Source: Balaenoptera acutorostrata
Taxonomy: Eukaryota > Chordata > Mammalia > Artiodactyla > Balaenopteridae
Length of the DNA stretch: 64,000 nucleotides
Direction of reading: 5' to 3'
Assembly (NCBI RefSeq): GCF_949987535.1
Contig: NC_080067.1
Coordinates: 63,422,405 to 63,486,404 of the forward strand
Under the pieces are notes generated by a model. It was not told the DNA's origin, made no database searches, and worked only from the letters and a program-made list of their open reading frames with translations. Made by a program: the position numbers and the translations under genes. This document shows positions 1 through 10,500 of this stretch, piece by piece. How positions within the stretch are numbered: position 1 is the stretch's first letter; each line of letters opens with the position of its first letter.

Positions 1-263
1 TTATCTCTAAAAAAATGAAATGTAAAACAAACCCCAAACCTCACTTTAGTTAATTTCAACCTACTCCTCTGCTAAACCTTTTGCCAACCTTCCAAGGAAC
101 AGTTAACTCTACTATTATACTGTCCTTCTAATCTTCTCTAATAGACATTCCCAAAGGAAATCAAAAAGGAAACACTTAAGTAATTCCCAAACTGAATAAA
201 TAATCCCCAAATGACATAAGGTTCAATAAAATTATTTAATATAGGTCAACCCAAATATCTCAC

Positions 264-409
264 CAGATTTCACTTTTTCTTCCCCCCAATTCTTTGGGTC
301 ATCAAAAAATTCTTCCAGTCCTCTCCTAGACAATGTGGTATGAAGTAATCTACACTGGTGAAAAGATGTGACATTTGGTGTATTCTTAGTCAACAGACTA
401 AGAGAAAAC
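264..409 (-). CDS. MRPL47: MRPL47 coding exon 2
   Basis: The 146-bp exon lies between an acceptor TTGCAG|G (exon starts at 409) and a donor TCTG|GTGAGA (exon ends at 264). It completes codon 33 as Arg and stays open through residue 81. It encodes the end of the presequence and the start of the mature protein ([11 protein letters not shown]). It leaves one base of the next codon, so the following exon must begin in the matching phase. Confidence 0.94.
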
Positions 410-3396
410 CTGCAACTGAACATATATAAACAAGTGATTCAAGTTTCACAACATTTGGATTTTATAAGCAGTAAACAGAATCATTTCCTCATCTACAATG
501 TCAAAAAATCAACTTGGGGTTTCTGCCCAAGAAATGATAAACTCATAAAATGCTTTAGAAATTATTTTTAACATGCCATTATATATGTTGCTATCCTGTA
601 ACTTCAGAGCCAATATATTGACGTAATTATATATATATATTTTTAAAGGTATTTTAAAAAATTTATTTATTTAATTTATTTATTTTTGGCTGCGTTGGGT
701 CTTTGTTGCTGTGCACGGGCTTTCTCTAGTTGCGGTGAGTGGGGGCCACTCTTCGTTGCGGTGCACGGGCTTCCCATTGAGGTGGCCTCTCCTGTTGCAG
801 AGCACGGGCTCCAGGCGCCCAGACCTCAGGAGTTGTGGCTCGCAGGCTCCGGAGTGCAGGCCCAGAAGTTGTGGCGCACAAGCTTAGTTGCTCCACAGCA
901 TGTGGGATCTTCCCGGACCAGGGTTCGAACCCGTGTCCCCTGCCTTGGCAGGCGGATTCCCAACCACTGCGCCACCAGGGAAGCCCGACATAATTATATT
1001 TTAAGGTAACATTTTTGGTCCTTCATATGTGGCTAGTGGGCATATAAGCAGATAAAAACATTCTGAACTTTAATTTCACAACACATCAGAGACCCCAATG
1101 CTTCCTCCTTTAACCTAGTAATTCCACTGAATTTAGAAATTTCAACTAAAGAAATTATCAGAGGGACTCCCCTGGTGGCACAGTGGTTAAGACTCCAAGC
1201 TCCCAATGCAGGGGGCCTGGGTCTGGGAACTAGTTCCCACATGCATGCTGCAACTAAGAGTTCGCATGCCACAACCAAGGAACCCACATGCTGCAACTAA
1301 GGAGCCCTCGAGCCACAATTAAGGAGCCTGCCTGCCACAACTAAGGCTTGATGCAACCAAATAAATAAAAAATAAATAAATTTTTTTTTAAAAAAGACAA
1401 ATTATCATAGATGGGAATTGATAAATCAAAGTGTCTATTGTGATCATTTTGTAATATATAAAAATATCGATCACTGTTATACACCTGAAACTAATATAAT
1501 ATTGTAAGTCAATTATACTTTTAAAAAGTCTATTAAAGCATTATATATGATATCAAAAAGCTGATAATAATGTAAATGTGCAACTGGGGAGTGGTTAAAA
1601 ACATTATTGTGCATCTGTATGATAATCTATTATGCAGTCATCTAAAAGTCATGTTTATAAAGAATATTTAATGACCTGGGGAAATAACTTAAAATACAAT
1701 AATGAAGTGTATAACAAGTGTTGTATTCCTACCAAGAAAAATTTAATGTGAATCTAATCATGAGGAAACAAACAAATCCAAATGAAGGAATATTCTAAAA
1801 AGGCTGACCTTATAAAAAATGTCAATATCATGAAAGAGGAAAAAAAGGAACCATTCTGGATTAAAGAAGACTAATGATACACGACAATTAACAGGATAAA
1901 TGTTCATTGACTGGACTCTGAATTAAAAATTAAGGAAAAAAAAAAAAAAAAAAGAAAAAAAAAATTCCCCAGTGTGATCATTGTAGTATTGTGGTTAAGA
2001 CAGTGTTCTTGTTCTTAGGAGATATATGCTGAAGTGCCATGATGTTTGCAATTCTGACATGCTTCAAATAGTTCCGAAAAATAAAGGCATGGGTATAAAA
2101 AGTATAGAAAGTGTGACAAAATGCTAAGGATTGGTTAACATAGGTGAAGAGTATACGGTTATTCTTTGTACTACTCTTACAACTTTCCTTTTGGTTTGAA
2201 ATTTTTTAAAATAAAAAGTTGGAAAACAAGGGTAGAACGTAAAAATGCATATACGTAAATATTATCCTGATTTTATTTTAAAATTTCATGTATGTCTATA
2301 TACTCAAAGTTAAAAAGAATAGAAGAAAATCTGTTTATCTCCGAATGGTAAAACCATAGTTGATGCTTACTTTCGTCTTCAAAGCACTTTACCCTATTTT
2401 CCAAAGTGTCTGTAAATGAACAGATATTTATTCAACAGTAATGATAAAAATCCAAAAAATTTTTTAAGGAAAAACGATGATGAGATGGAAGAGACGATTG
2501 ATTCAAGTTTGCTACTTTTCCAGTTAACAACCCCTGAACCTCTGCAAAAAAACAAACCAAAAAAATTGCTTATCTCTGAGGTTAATGTAAGTTCACTGTA
2601 TCTGAGAGATGCCCAATAAATGTGCTGGATTCAAGAGCACATACATTACTTCCTTTTTTAAAAAAAAATGACATACCCAACTACCTGTAAAATTTAACTC
2701 ATTAAAAACAAACGCTAATAAAAGGGAGGAAATCTTACACCACAACGTCAAAAATGATCGGTCTGTCCAGAAGACAAGCGGTCTTCCTAGAAATAATAAC
2801 CAACACGTGTAGGATATTCTTTTCTCACACTTGCAGGGCGGCTTTCTGTTCATTTGGCTACTTTCATTTATTCACTCAACATTTACTGAACAATCTCTTT
2901 GACAAACTCTGGGAGTACACCCTCCCACCCCTTTTTTAATCCATCCAAACCTGACACAGCCTTCAGTTCCACAGCCAAAAGCTCTTCAGTGAAGTTTTTT
3001 CCAACTCACCCAGCCGAACAGGATGCTTCCGTACCTCTAGGTTTAGTTCAACAAATACTGGTTTTCTACAGACCCCACGAACTGCCTGGTCCACAGTAGG
3101 TGGCAACAAAATGTTTGAGGAAAATACGGAAATGTCGCAGGTGAGGGACTTCTCCAAGGTCACTCACTCCTCACGGAGGTGGGCTCGGGTCCAGCCATCC
3201 CAGCGGCCTTTCCATCCCTAAGCGTTTCTCAGCATCTCGGCAACCAAACAAGATCCAAAGTTGGAGAAATGGACAGATCTACTCCTCACATCACTTACCT
3301 TGTGCTAGCAGGGGCCTGAGGACTTATTAACGACCTGGAAGCCTTCAAGGCCGCCGAGACTCTTCGGCACAACACAGCCAAACTGGCGGCAGCCAT
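264..3396 (-). CDS. MRPL47: MRPL47 (mitochondrial ribosomal protein L47, uL29m), 5' part of gene, two coding exons
   Basis: MRPL47 is a nuclear-encoded protein of the mitoribosomal large subunit, homologous to bacterial uL29, and works in the mitochondrial matrix. Two minus-strand exons, 3299-3396 and 264-409, join in frame to give the first 81 codons plus one base. The start codon at 3396-3394 sits in a strong context (A at -3, G at +4). Residues 1 to about 50 are rich in Arg, Ser, Ala and Leu with few acids, as expected of a mitochondrial presequence. Residues 54-81 contain [20 protein letters not shown] followed by NWGEEKVKS, which I recognise as the conserved opening of mammalian MRPL47. 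The remaining exons, with most of the uL29 fold, lie beyond the left edge. The gene is head-to-head with NDUFB5, with 197 bp between the start codons. Identity is near certain; only the 5' part can be described. Confidence 0.95.
656..986 (-). mobile_element. CHR-2-type tRNA-derived SINE
   Basis: The copy is antisense. Its A/T-rich tail is on the left and its tRNA-like head ends at 986 with the complement of GGGCTTCCCTGGTGGC. Flanking 13-bp repeats at 620-632 and 987-999 (GACGTAATTATAT and GACATAATTATAT) look like a TSD with one mismatch. Confidence 0.9.
1161..1398 (+). mobile_element. CHR-1-type SINE
   Basis: A sense-strand copy with the head GGACTCCCCTGGTGGCACAG, the CHR-1-like body (repeated CTGCAACTAAG units) and an AAATAAATAAAT tail. 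A perfect 9-bp TSD, AAATTATCA, flanks it at 1152-1160 and 1399-1407. Confidence 0.88.
1425..2223 (+). mobile_element. Old L1-type 3'-end fragments
   Basis: At about 1465-1525 the sequence has the familiar L1 3' terminus (ACACCTGAAACTAATATAAT and GTAAGTCAATTATAC). The stretch about 1770-2223 ends in TTTTAAAATAAAAAGTT and has a second relative at about 22660-23165. It includes an A-rich run at 1932-1963. The subfamily and exact borders are uncertain. Confidence 0.5.
3299..3396 (-). CDS. MRPL47: MRPL47 coding exon 1
   Basis: This exon encodes residues 1-32 plus two bases of codon 33. It begins [20 protein letters not shown], a basic amphipathic leader typical of mitochondrial import signals. 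The 5' splice site is AAG|GTAAGTG at 3298-3299, a near-consensus donor. The 5' UTR runs into the shared promoter to the right. Confidence 0.93.
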
Positions 3397-3593
3397 TTTT
3401 CCGCATAAGTAAGCAAACCGCATTTCCGCCAACAATGATGTCACTTCCGGCGTCTCACGCCGACCGGATGACGAGAACAGGAATTGGCTTTGCCCTCACT
3501 CAACATGGCCACTTTCCGGCTTCGCCCTCGTTGGGAAATTGGCTCTCTCGGCTCCCGTTACATTTGCCCGCTCTTCTCTTGCCCGCAGTAGCC
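3397..3593. promoter_or_regulatory. Bidirectional MRPL47/NDUFB5 promoter
   Basis: Only 197 bp separate the divergent start codons. The segment is fairly GC-rich, has no TATA box, and carries ETS-type cores (ACTTCCGG at 3443-3450, ACCGGAT at 3463-3469, CTTTCCGGC at 3512-3520). A YY1-like CAACATGGCC lies at 3501-3510, and a GCCATTTT motif overlaps the MRPL47 start at 3393-3400. GABP/NRF-2 (ETS) and YY1 sites are known drivers of nuclear genes for mitochondrial proteins. Use by both genes is inferred from the spacing. Confidence 0.85.
3443..3450. promoter_or_regulatory. ETS (GABP/NRF-2-like) site
   Basis: ACTTCCGG matches the ETS/GABP core. It lies 47 bp from the MRPL47 start codon and 144 bp from the NDUFB5 start codon. 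A second GGA core in the opposite orientation follows at 3463-3469; paired cores suit GABP heterotetramer binding. Occupancy is an inference. Confidence 0.6.
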
Positions 3594-3717
3594 ATGGCGG
3601 CCATGAGCTTATTACAGCGGGTTTCGGTCTCTGCAGTGGCCGCTCTGTCTGGCCGTCGCCTTGACGCTAGACTTGTATTCGGGGGCTTCCTCACCCGTGA
3701 CTTTCCGAAGACTGTCG
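3594..3717 (+). CDS. NDUFB5: NDUFB5 coding exon 1
   Basis: Encodes residues 1-41 plus one base. It begins [20 protein letters not shown], the mitochondrial targeting sequence. The donor is GTCG|GTGGGT. The reading frame is open upstream to in-frame ATGs at 3435 and 3438, but the conserved mammalian start is the one at 3594. Confidence 0.95.
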
Positions 3718-6700
3718 GTGGGTACTGGCTTTGGTAGAAAGCGCTATCAAGAAACGCGGGAGGAGAGATGGAGGACTCTTCCCGGGTGACCTTGGTGGAA
3801 TCCGGAGAGAGCTGGGAGAAATTGAGGACTTGGGACTTGAGAGACGGAGCATGGGCTATGTGAGGAGACTGATGATTTTCCTAGAGTAATCAGATCGATC
3901 GTGTTTAAGTAATTAATTAGAATTTGTGAGACGCTTTGTCATTCACCTATCCTGTTGGTGGTAATTTGCGGATGAAGCTGTTAGAAAGGCAAAGAGCTGG
4001 GACCCATGTCTCTCAGGCACCAGATTCTTTGTATGTTCCACCTGCGCTACGTTTTAATCTCACAAGGTGGGAAGTCATGTTGCTGAGGAGCCCGCTGATG
4101 CTAAGTAATAATACTGATATATGGACAGGTGGAGAGGCTAAGGGCTAACTCATCTGCTAGGCACAGTGCCTTCATGATACTTCTAGGTGTCCACGAAAAT
4201 GTTTTAATTTAAATTTCTTTTAAAATCAGAAGGAAAAGGGCTATAATGTTAAAGCATATGTGATGCTGAATCCAGCCTGAATTGTATTCGTTTTCTATCA
4301 ACGGAATCATAAAATAATTATTTTTAATGTTTTCTTAGAGAGGAAGGGACCTATGAAGAAAAAGTTCCCAGGTCCTAGGAAAGTCACTGCAGTCATGGGA
4401 GGATTATTTGGAGCCTCTTGGAGACTGTGGGTTGAACTCTAGGGGAATGAATAATCATAATAGCAAAGCATCAAATGCTTTGTATTCAGTCTGCTTTATT
4501 CCCTTTTGGATTCTGCAAAGTGAGTACAGTGTTACCCCATTTTACAGATGAGGAAACTGTGACTCAATTATTACAAAAATAATGCACTACTGTATTAAGT
4601 TGAATAATAATAATGGGAGCTAACATTTATTGAGCACATATTATATGCCGGGCACCATTCTCAGATATTAAAGGTATTCATTTAATCCTCTTGATCAAAA
4701 TATACTGTAAGCGATTTGTCCTATGCAATACAAGTAGATACAGAGGAAGTGAAATTTAAAGCCCAAAAGATTCTTCTCCAACTTAAAAATATCTTTTTCT
4801 GTTTACTGCTCTTCTCCCAATTTAATTTGAATTATTTCACTTCACATGATGAGGCATTATACACTGATGCCATGAGGGACTTGCTGGAAAAATGGAAAGG
4901 ACCAGTGGCATTGAACAAATTTCCGGCAGGAATTTGAACCTGTTACAAAACTACATGTGCTTACATTCCTTGATAAAATTCCTTTGTAAGCCATTTCTGA
5001 TTACAAATATCCTCTTCAAATACCCCCTCCCCCCATAGTACTTAATCATGCCTACCTGGAGATAAACTGAGGTAAAATTTCTCCCCTAGATCCCATTTAT
5101 ACACTACTCCCCATTCTTGGAGTTCTGGAAGGATCCTCGCAGGTAATCTACACCCTTTCCACTGGGAGCAGGAAAGGATATGATAGCTATAGTGAGGTTA
5201 CTGTGTTTCAGCAGTGTACCTGCTTTCAAAGGTATTTTGCATGTGAAACCTAATCTATCACTGTGGAATGAAAGGTTGTAATCTGCTTTACATTATTGTT
5301 TATGTCTGCCTCTAGGAGAACGTAAGATCCAGCAGAGGAGAGAACCTTGTCTGGTTTTGTTTCCTCTGGAGATAGACTGCCTAGGTTTAAATCCTAGCTC
5401 CAGACTTTAGTAACTCTGTGAGCTTGGGTCATCACATCTGGGAAGCTAAGTGGAAGGCACTTAATTGCTCCAAACCTGCATTTCTTCATCGTTAAAAAAG
5501 AGGATTTAGAAAGAAAAAAAAGAGGATTTTATTACAAGTGTGCTTATTTTCTGTTGACAGGGAAATAAAATAAAACTAATCTCTTTCCCACTGACAAGTA
5601 TTTATAACCCTGAAATACGTTTTGGCATAATTTTGCATCTTTCTAGAAATGTCATTTTGAATGAACTTGTCTTTTACCGTAAGAACTGTTTTGTTTTGTT
5701 TTTTTTTAAAAAGAGGGTGATAATTTTAACTTACCTCAAAGGTAGTGGTAAAGAGTGAGTGGGAAAAATCTACAGCACTGGGCATTAACTTCTACAGGGC
5801 CCTGTGGTCTCACCTTTCTTAAACATCTAGGACTGTCATGTTATCATCAATCACTCTCAGTGAAAACCTTTCTCAGAAAATAAGCAGATAAAAGTATTCT
5901 GTTTAATTATTTATTAAATGTCAAACATCAAGGGATTCTAGAAATAAGCTTAAGTTCTCCCCTCAGCTGCAGAGAACTTTTATGTTGAAGGCCGATGTGC
6001 ATATAATTATGGCTTTAAAACCTGAGAAGAGTATTAAAATGATTTTATAAACAAAGTAGTGTGGACTTAATTCAGACATGGATGAAGAGGCATGTTAACT
6101 GGATTCTAGGGATAGTTTTAACAGGTGCAATTGTTGGAAAAGTAAAGGATGTGTTTTCTGATATATCTGAATATGGGGCTCTTGGGATAGGTAGGTGTTG
6201 AGAGAGAAGGTTAAAAAAAGAGAAGTTTGGGCTTCCCTGGTGATGCAGTGGTTGAGAATCTGCCTGCCAATGCAGGGGACACAGGTTCGAGCCCTGGTCT
6301 AGGAAGATCCCACATGCCACGGAGCAACTAGGCCCCTGAGCCACAACTACTGAGCCTGTGCGACTGGAGGCTGTGCTCTGCAACGAGAGGCCGCGATAGT
6401 GAGAGCCCCGCGCACCGCGATGAAGAGTGGCCCCCGCTCGCCACAACTAGAGAAAGCCCTCACACAGAAACGAAGACCCAACACAGCCAAAAAATAAAAA
6501 AAAAATTTTAAAAAAAGAGAAGTTAGGACCTAATTAGGGGAGGGACTGAATACAAAGCCAAAGTATCTTAACGATTTTGTAGGCACCCGAGAGTATTTTA
6601 GCGGAAGAGCAGCATCAGTAGTATGTTTTAGGAAGATGCTTCTGAATATTGGATGGCTTATCAGGCATGTTGATTACTTAAGCCACTGAGGTGAAGAGGT

Positions 6701-7469
6701 CTTGGAGAGAAATGGAAAGTTTGCATTTTCGAATCAAGAGGCCTTGACAACGGATGAATGCGGCACAGGAAGATGACTGAGATTTTTAGCCTGGGTAATT
6801 GAGTTGGTGGTGCCATTAACTGGGAATAGTCTGGAATGAGGGAAAGAGAATGACCAATTTTGGGTGTTGTCTTGGAGACACAAAAAAATCTGGTATTGTC
6901 TTATTTGATCCTCACAAGTATCACAATTGTCCAAAGCGTAACTTTCCTGAAGTTATTTGCATTAAAAAAAATTGGTTAGTGAAACCTTAGTTCCACGTAA
7001 TTACTGACTACCTTAATTGAGACATTCCAGGCTGTAGAGAGTGGAGGAAAATGCCTATTTTTGTGGCAGAAGGATTGAGTTCCAGAAATCCTGGCAGTCA
7101 CCTGGTTGTAAGCAATATTCACCTTAATAATTTTAGATTGTAAGCAGATGGCCCTACTACAACAACAAATCATGAAGGCTCAGAATATTTGAAAAGAGTT
7201 TAGTGCTATGAAATATCCTTTAGAACAGTTAATAGTATAACAGTTACCTAACACATTTAATGACATGAATAATTGTTGTTTAACAGTAGGGTGATTATAT
7301 GTAAAGAAAGCAAGAAGTTCACATTACTAACTGTTTAATATTGCTAGAATGCAGCCAGCTCAAGCTTTCTTCCATAGTTTTGTTTGTTACACTTTCCACA
7401 TCTACTAATACTGTCATTTGTAATCAGCTGTCCCTAAAACCCCACATAGAGTTTAATCCTTATGTGTTT

Positions 7470-7501
<32 letters not shown>

Positions 7502-10500
7502 CTGTCTGTCTGTCTGTCTGTCCATCTGATTGAAAGGGAAAGTTGGGAGTATACTATCTCTTCTGAGAAGATTTACTTTCAGGGACTAAAGAAAGATCCC
7601 CTACCAACATTAAATTTACTTAAGAAATGTAAATTCAACAATATTTATGGAGCTCCTACCATGTGGCAGACACTAAAGTGCACTGGAGATACACTACTGA
7701 ATGATTCAGCTTAGTGCTTATTGTTCTAAAGGAAATAACCAAATGATATTAAGGAGAATAAGTGGGAGACCAGCTTTGGATAGGGTAGTCAGAGAAGACT
7801 TCTTTGAGGAGGTAACATTTGATCTTACCTCTGAAGGATGGGGTGAGGAGCTAGCCATTCAAAGAGCCTGAGGAAAAGCTTCCAAGCAAAGAGGAAGGTT
7901 AAGTGCAAAGACCTGAAAGCAGGAAAGAGTTCTTGGTGTTGGAAGGAAACCATTGAGATTGATCAGTAGGAAAGGTATGTCTTTTTATTCTAAGAGAGGC
8001 CATCTATTCAGATTCTTTGAGGGAAAGGACCTTAGAAATCTTCTAGGCCACCCCCTGTAGTATGCTAATCCTTGTTACATTCCATTAGTGATACTCAGAA
8101 TAACTCCATAATGGGGACTGGGGAGGCAGTCCAATTTTATTTTCAACCACTAAAATTGTTAGAAACTTCTTCCTTGTATTAAGCTAAAAATTACTCTTTT
8201 GCACATTGATCCTAGTTCTTCCTTTCAGGTCAACACAGAATAGTGTGAGCCTTTGTCATTGGACGGCCTTTAGCTCTTTAAAGACACTTCTCTGGTCTCT
8301 ATCCTGACTTCTTTTTTGTAGGCCAGTCAGCTTCAGTTCTTTTAGTTTCAGTAGGTCAATTTCCAGGTTGTTTGCCGTCCTGGTTGCTTAACTTGGGACG
8401 TGCTCCAGATTGTCCCTCTAAAACACTGTACTCTGGGATGGACACACTTCTGCAGGTCTAGTAAGACATGGAGGTGGAGGGCTCCTTCTGTTCTGACCCT
8501 GTATTTCTGGTACGTCAGATTAAGATTGGATTACCTTTGGGATTTTTTGGTAACCACACCCACACGACACCAGTGACTTTTTTTTTTTTTTTTTTTTTGG
8601 CCACGCCACGCAGCTTGCGGGATCTCAATTCCCCGACCAGGGATTGAACCTGGGCCATGGCAGTGAAAGCTCGGAATCCTAACCACTAGGCCACCAGGGA
8701 ACTCCCACCAGTGACTTTTCTTAAGTTTGTGAGCCACTAAACTTCTGGAGTGTTCAAGTAGGACTTTTCACTTACTATACTTAATCCTTTTAGATTCAGC
8801 CTTTTGTAAATGTGTAGGAGGACTTTTGGGGGGATCCTATTTCATCATTGGTGTAGTAGCCACTCTTGTAGCAGTAGCTCTGTATCATCAGGAATACCAT
8901 CTCCACCACACTCAGGCCATTCATAGAAATCGTGAGAGAGCCCTTTGGCAGGTTACTGCATTAAGTAATCAGCACCTTTTGGGTATAATCAATCAACCAA
9001 TTACCCATTACAGATTTCTTCTAACTTGCTACTTCTCTCAGTTTATAATGTGCCTTCCTCATACCTCCACAACTCCACCAACCTGTCTAAAGAGGGACTT
9101 TACTTCTGAGCCTTTTCTTTTCTGACACTGCATCCTGTTTCTTTCCTTTGTTGTCCTTATAGACAACAAAGACAACAAAGATTGTTGTCTATTACAATAT
9201 AGATTTGTAATTATATTATCTATTTTTTTCTCCCAGCAGAATCTAAATCCCTCTTATACTATAGACCTAGCATAAGACCTGTACATAGTAGGCACTTAAA
9301 TATTTATTGAATTAATGAGTGGTTTGTACTGTTATCCAGACCATTTTTTTCGTCTAGTCCACAGAAATTTCTATTGTATCTTTCAAATGATTTGCAGAAA
9401 TACATACTTACCTTGTCAAATTCTCTTGTTATTTTAGAAGCCTTAGTAGATGATTTATACTTAGTAAACTCGTGCCAGCTTCTAATTCTCTTGTGAATTA
9501 GCCTTCTAAATTCATTGCAAGCTGCTGCAGGTGGTATCAAAATTTAAGACAGTTCCTGCCTTTGAGACACTTATATTTCAGTGGGGGCAGTGAAAGCAAG
9601 TTTACACATCAGTAGAATATACAGCAGTTCAGAGGTAGGAGAGCTCTCATCTGATTGGGAAGCATGTTGGATTCTTGGAGGATAAGATGTCACCTGGGCC
9701 TAAAGAATAGATTTCAGGAGAGGGGAGGTCATTCTTGACATTTAAGCTTGAACAAAGGATACAAATCTTTCTGACATCTATTATGACTAAAATTCCATTA
9801 ATGGGAAATTAGTTTTTTATTCAGCAGTGACTCATGGGAAATTTCCTTGAATGCGGTTACACAGCAGAAGCACAGTAACCCTCAGTTTCTCAGTAATGTT
9901 AGAGCCTTTCCTGCTTTTAGCAGAAAGGGCTTAGAGTGGCCATAGTGATCCTTCCAGACTTCCAAGAAAGGGAAATCACATAGAAAGCAGATCCAAGAGT
10001 GAGAGTTTTGCCTCAGTTTATCTTCAGCAAGGCTTGATTAAATACCGTCTGGGAGAGGATTTGAAGAGAAGGATATTTACAATAAGAAATGGCTTACGCA
10101 TTTGCAGCAACATGGATGGACCTAGAGATTATCATACTAAGTGAAGTAAGTCATACAGAGAAACACAAATATTATATATCACTTATATGTGGAATCTAAA
10201 ATATGATACAAATGAACTTACTTGCAAAAGAGAAACAGACTCATAGACATAGAAAACAAACTTATGGTTACCAAAGGGGAAAGAAAGGGGAGGGGGATAA
10301 ATTAGGAGTTTGGGATTAGCAGATACAAACTCTATATATAAAATAAACAACAAGGTCCTACTGTATAGCAAAGGGAACTATATTTAGTATCTTGTAATAA
10401 ACTATGATGGAAAAGAATATGAAAAGGAATATATTTATGTATAACTGAATCACTTTGCTATACACCAAAAACGAACACAACATTGTAAATTATACCTCAA

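Larger units (their letters stand above)
410..3298. other. MRPL47 intron 1: repeats and no other gene
   Basis: This 2.9-kb intron holds two CHR SINEs (656-986 and 1161-1398) and L1-type 3' fragments (about 1425-1530 and 1770-2223). The stretch 2224-3298 shows no recognisable repeat or gene. Short open frames here have no homology that I can recognise. Confidence 0.7.

Noticed and set aside
6290..6310. tRNA-like A-box and B-box motifs at SINE heads
   Set aside because: They belong to tRNA-derived CHR SINEs throughout the window. None folds into an intact tRNA with a plausible anticodon arm, so no tRNA gene is called.
8826..9125. 99-codon frame with a hydrophobic N-terminus ([20 protein letters not shown]) in NDUFB5 intron 1
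   Set aside because: It looks like a possible membrane segment, but I recognise no family, there is no convincing splice context and the rest is low-similarity sequence. Probably chance.
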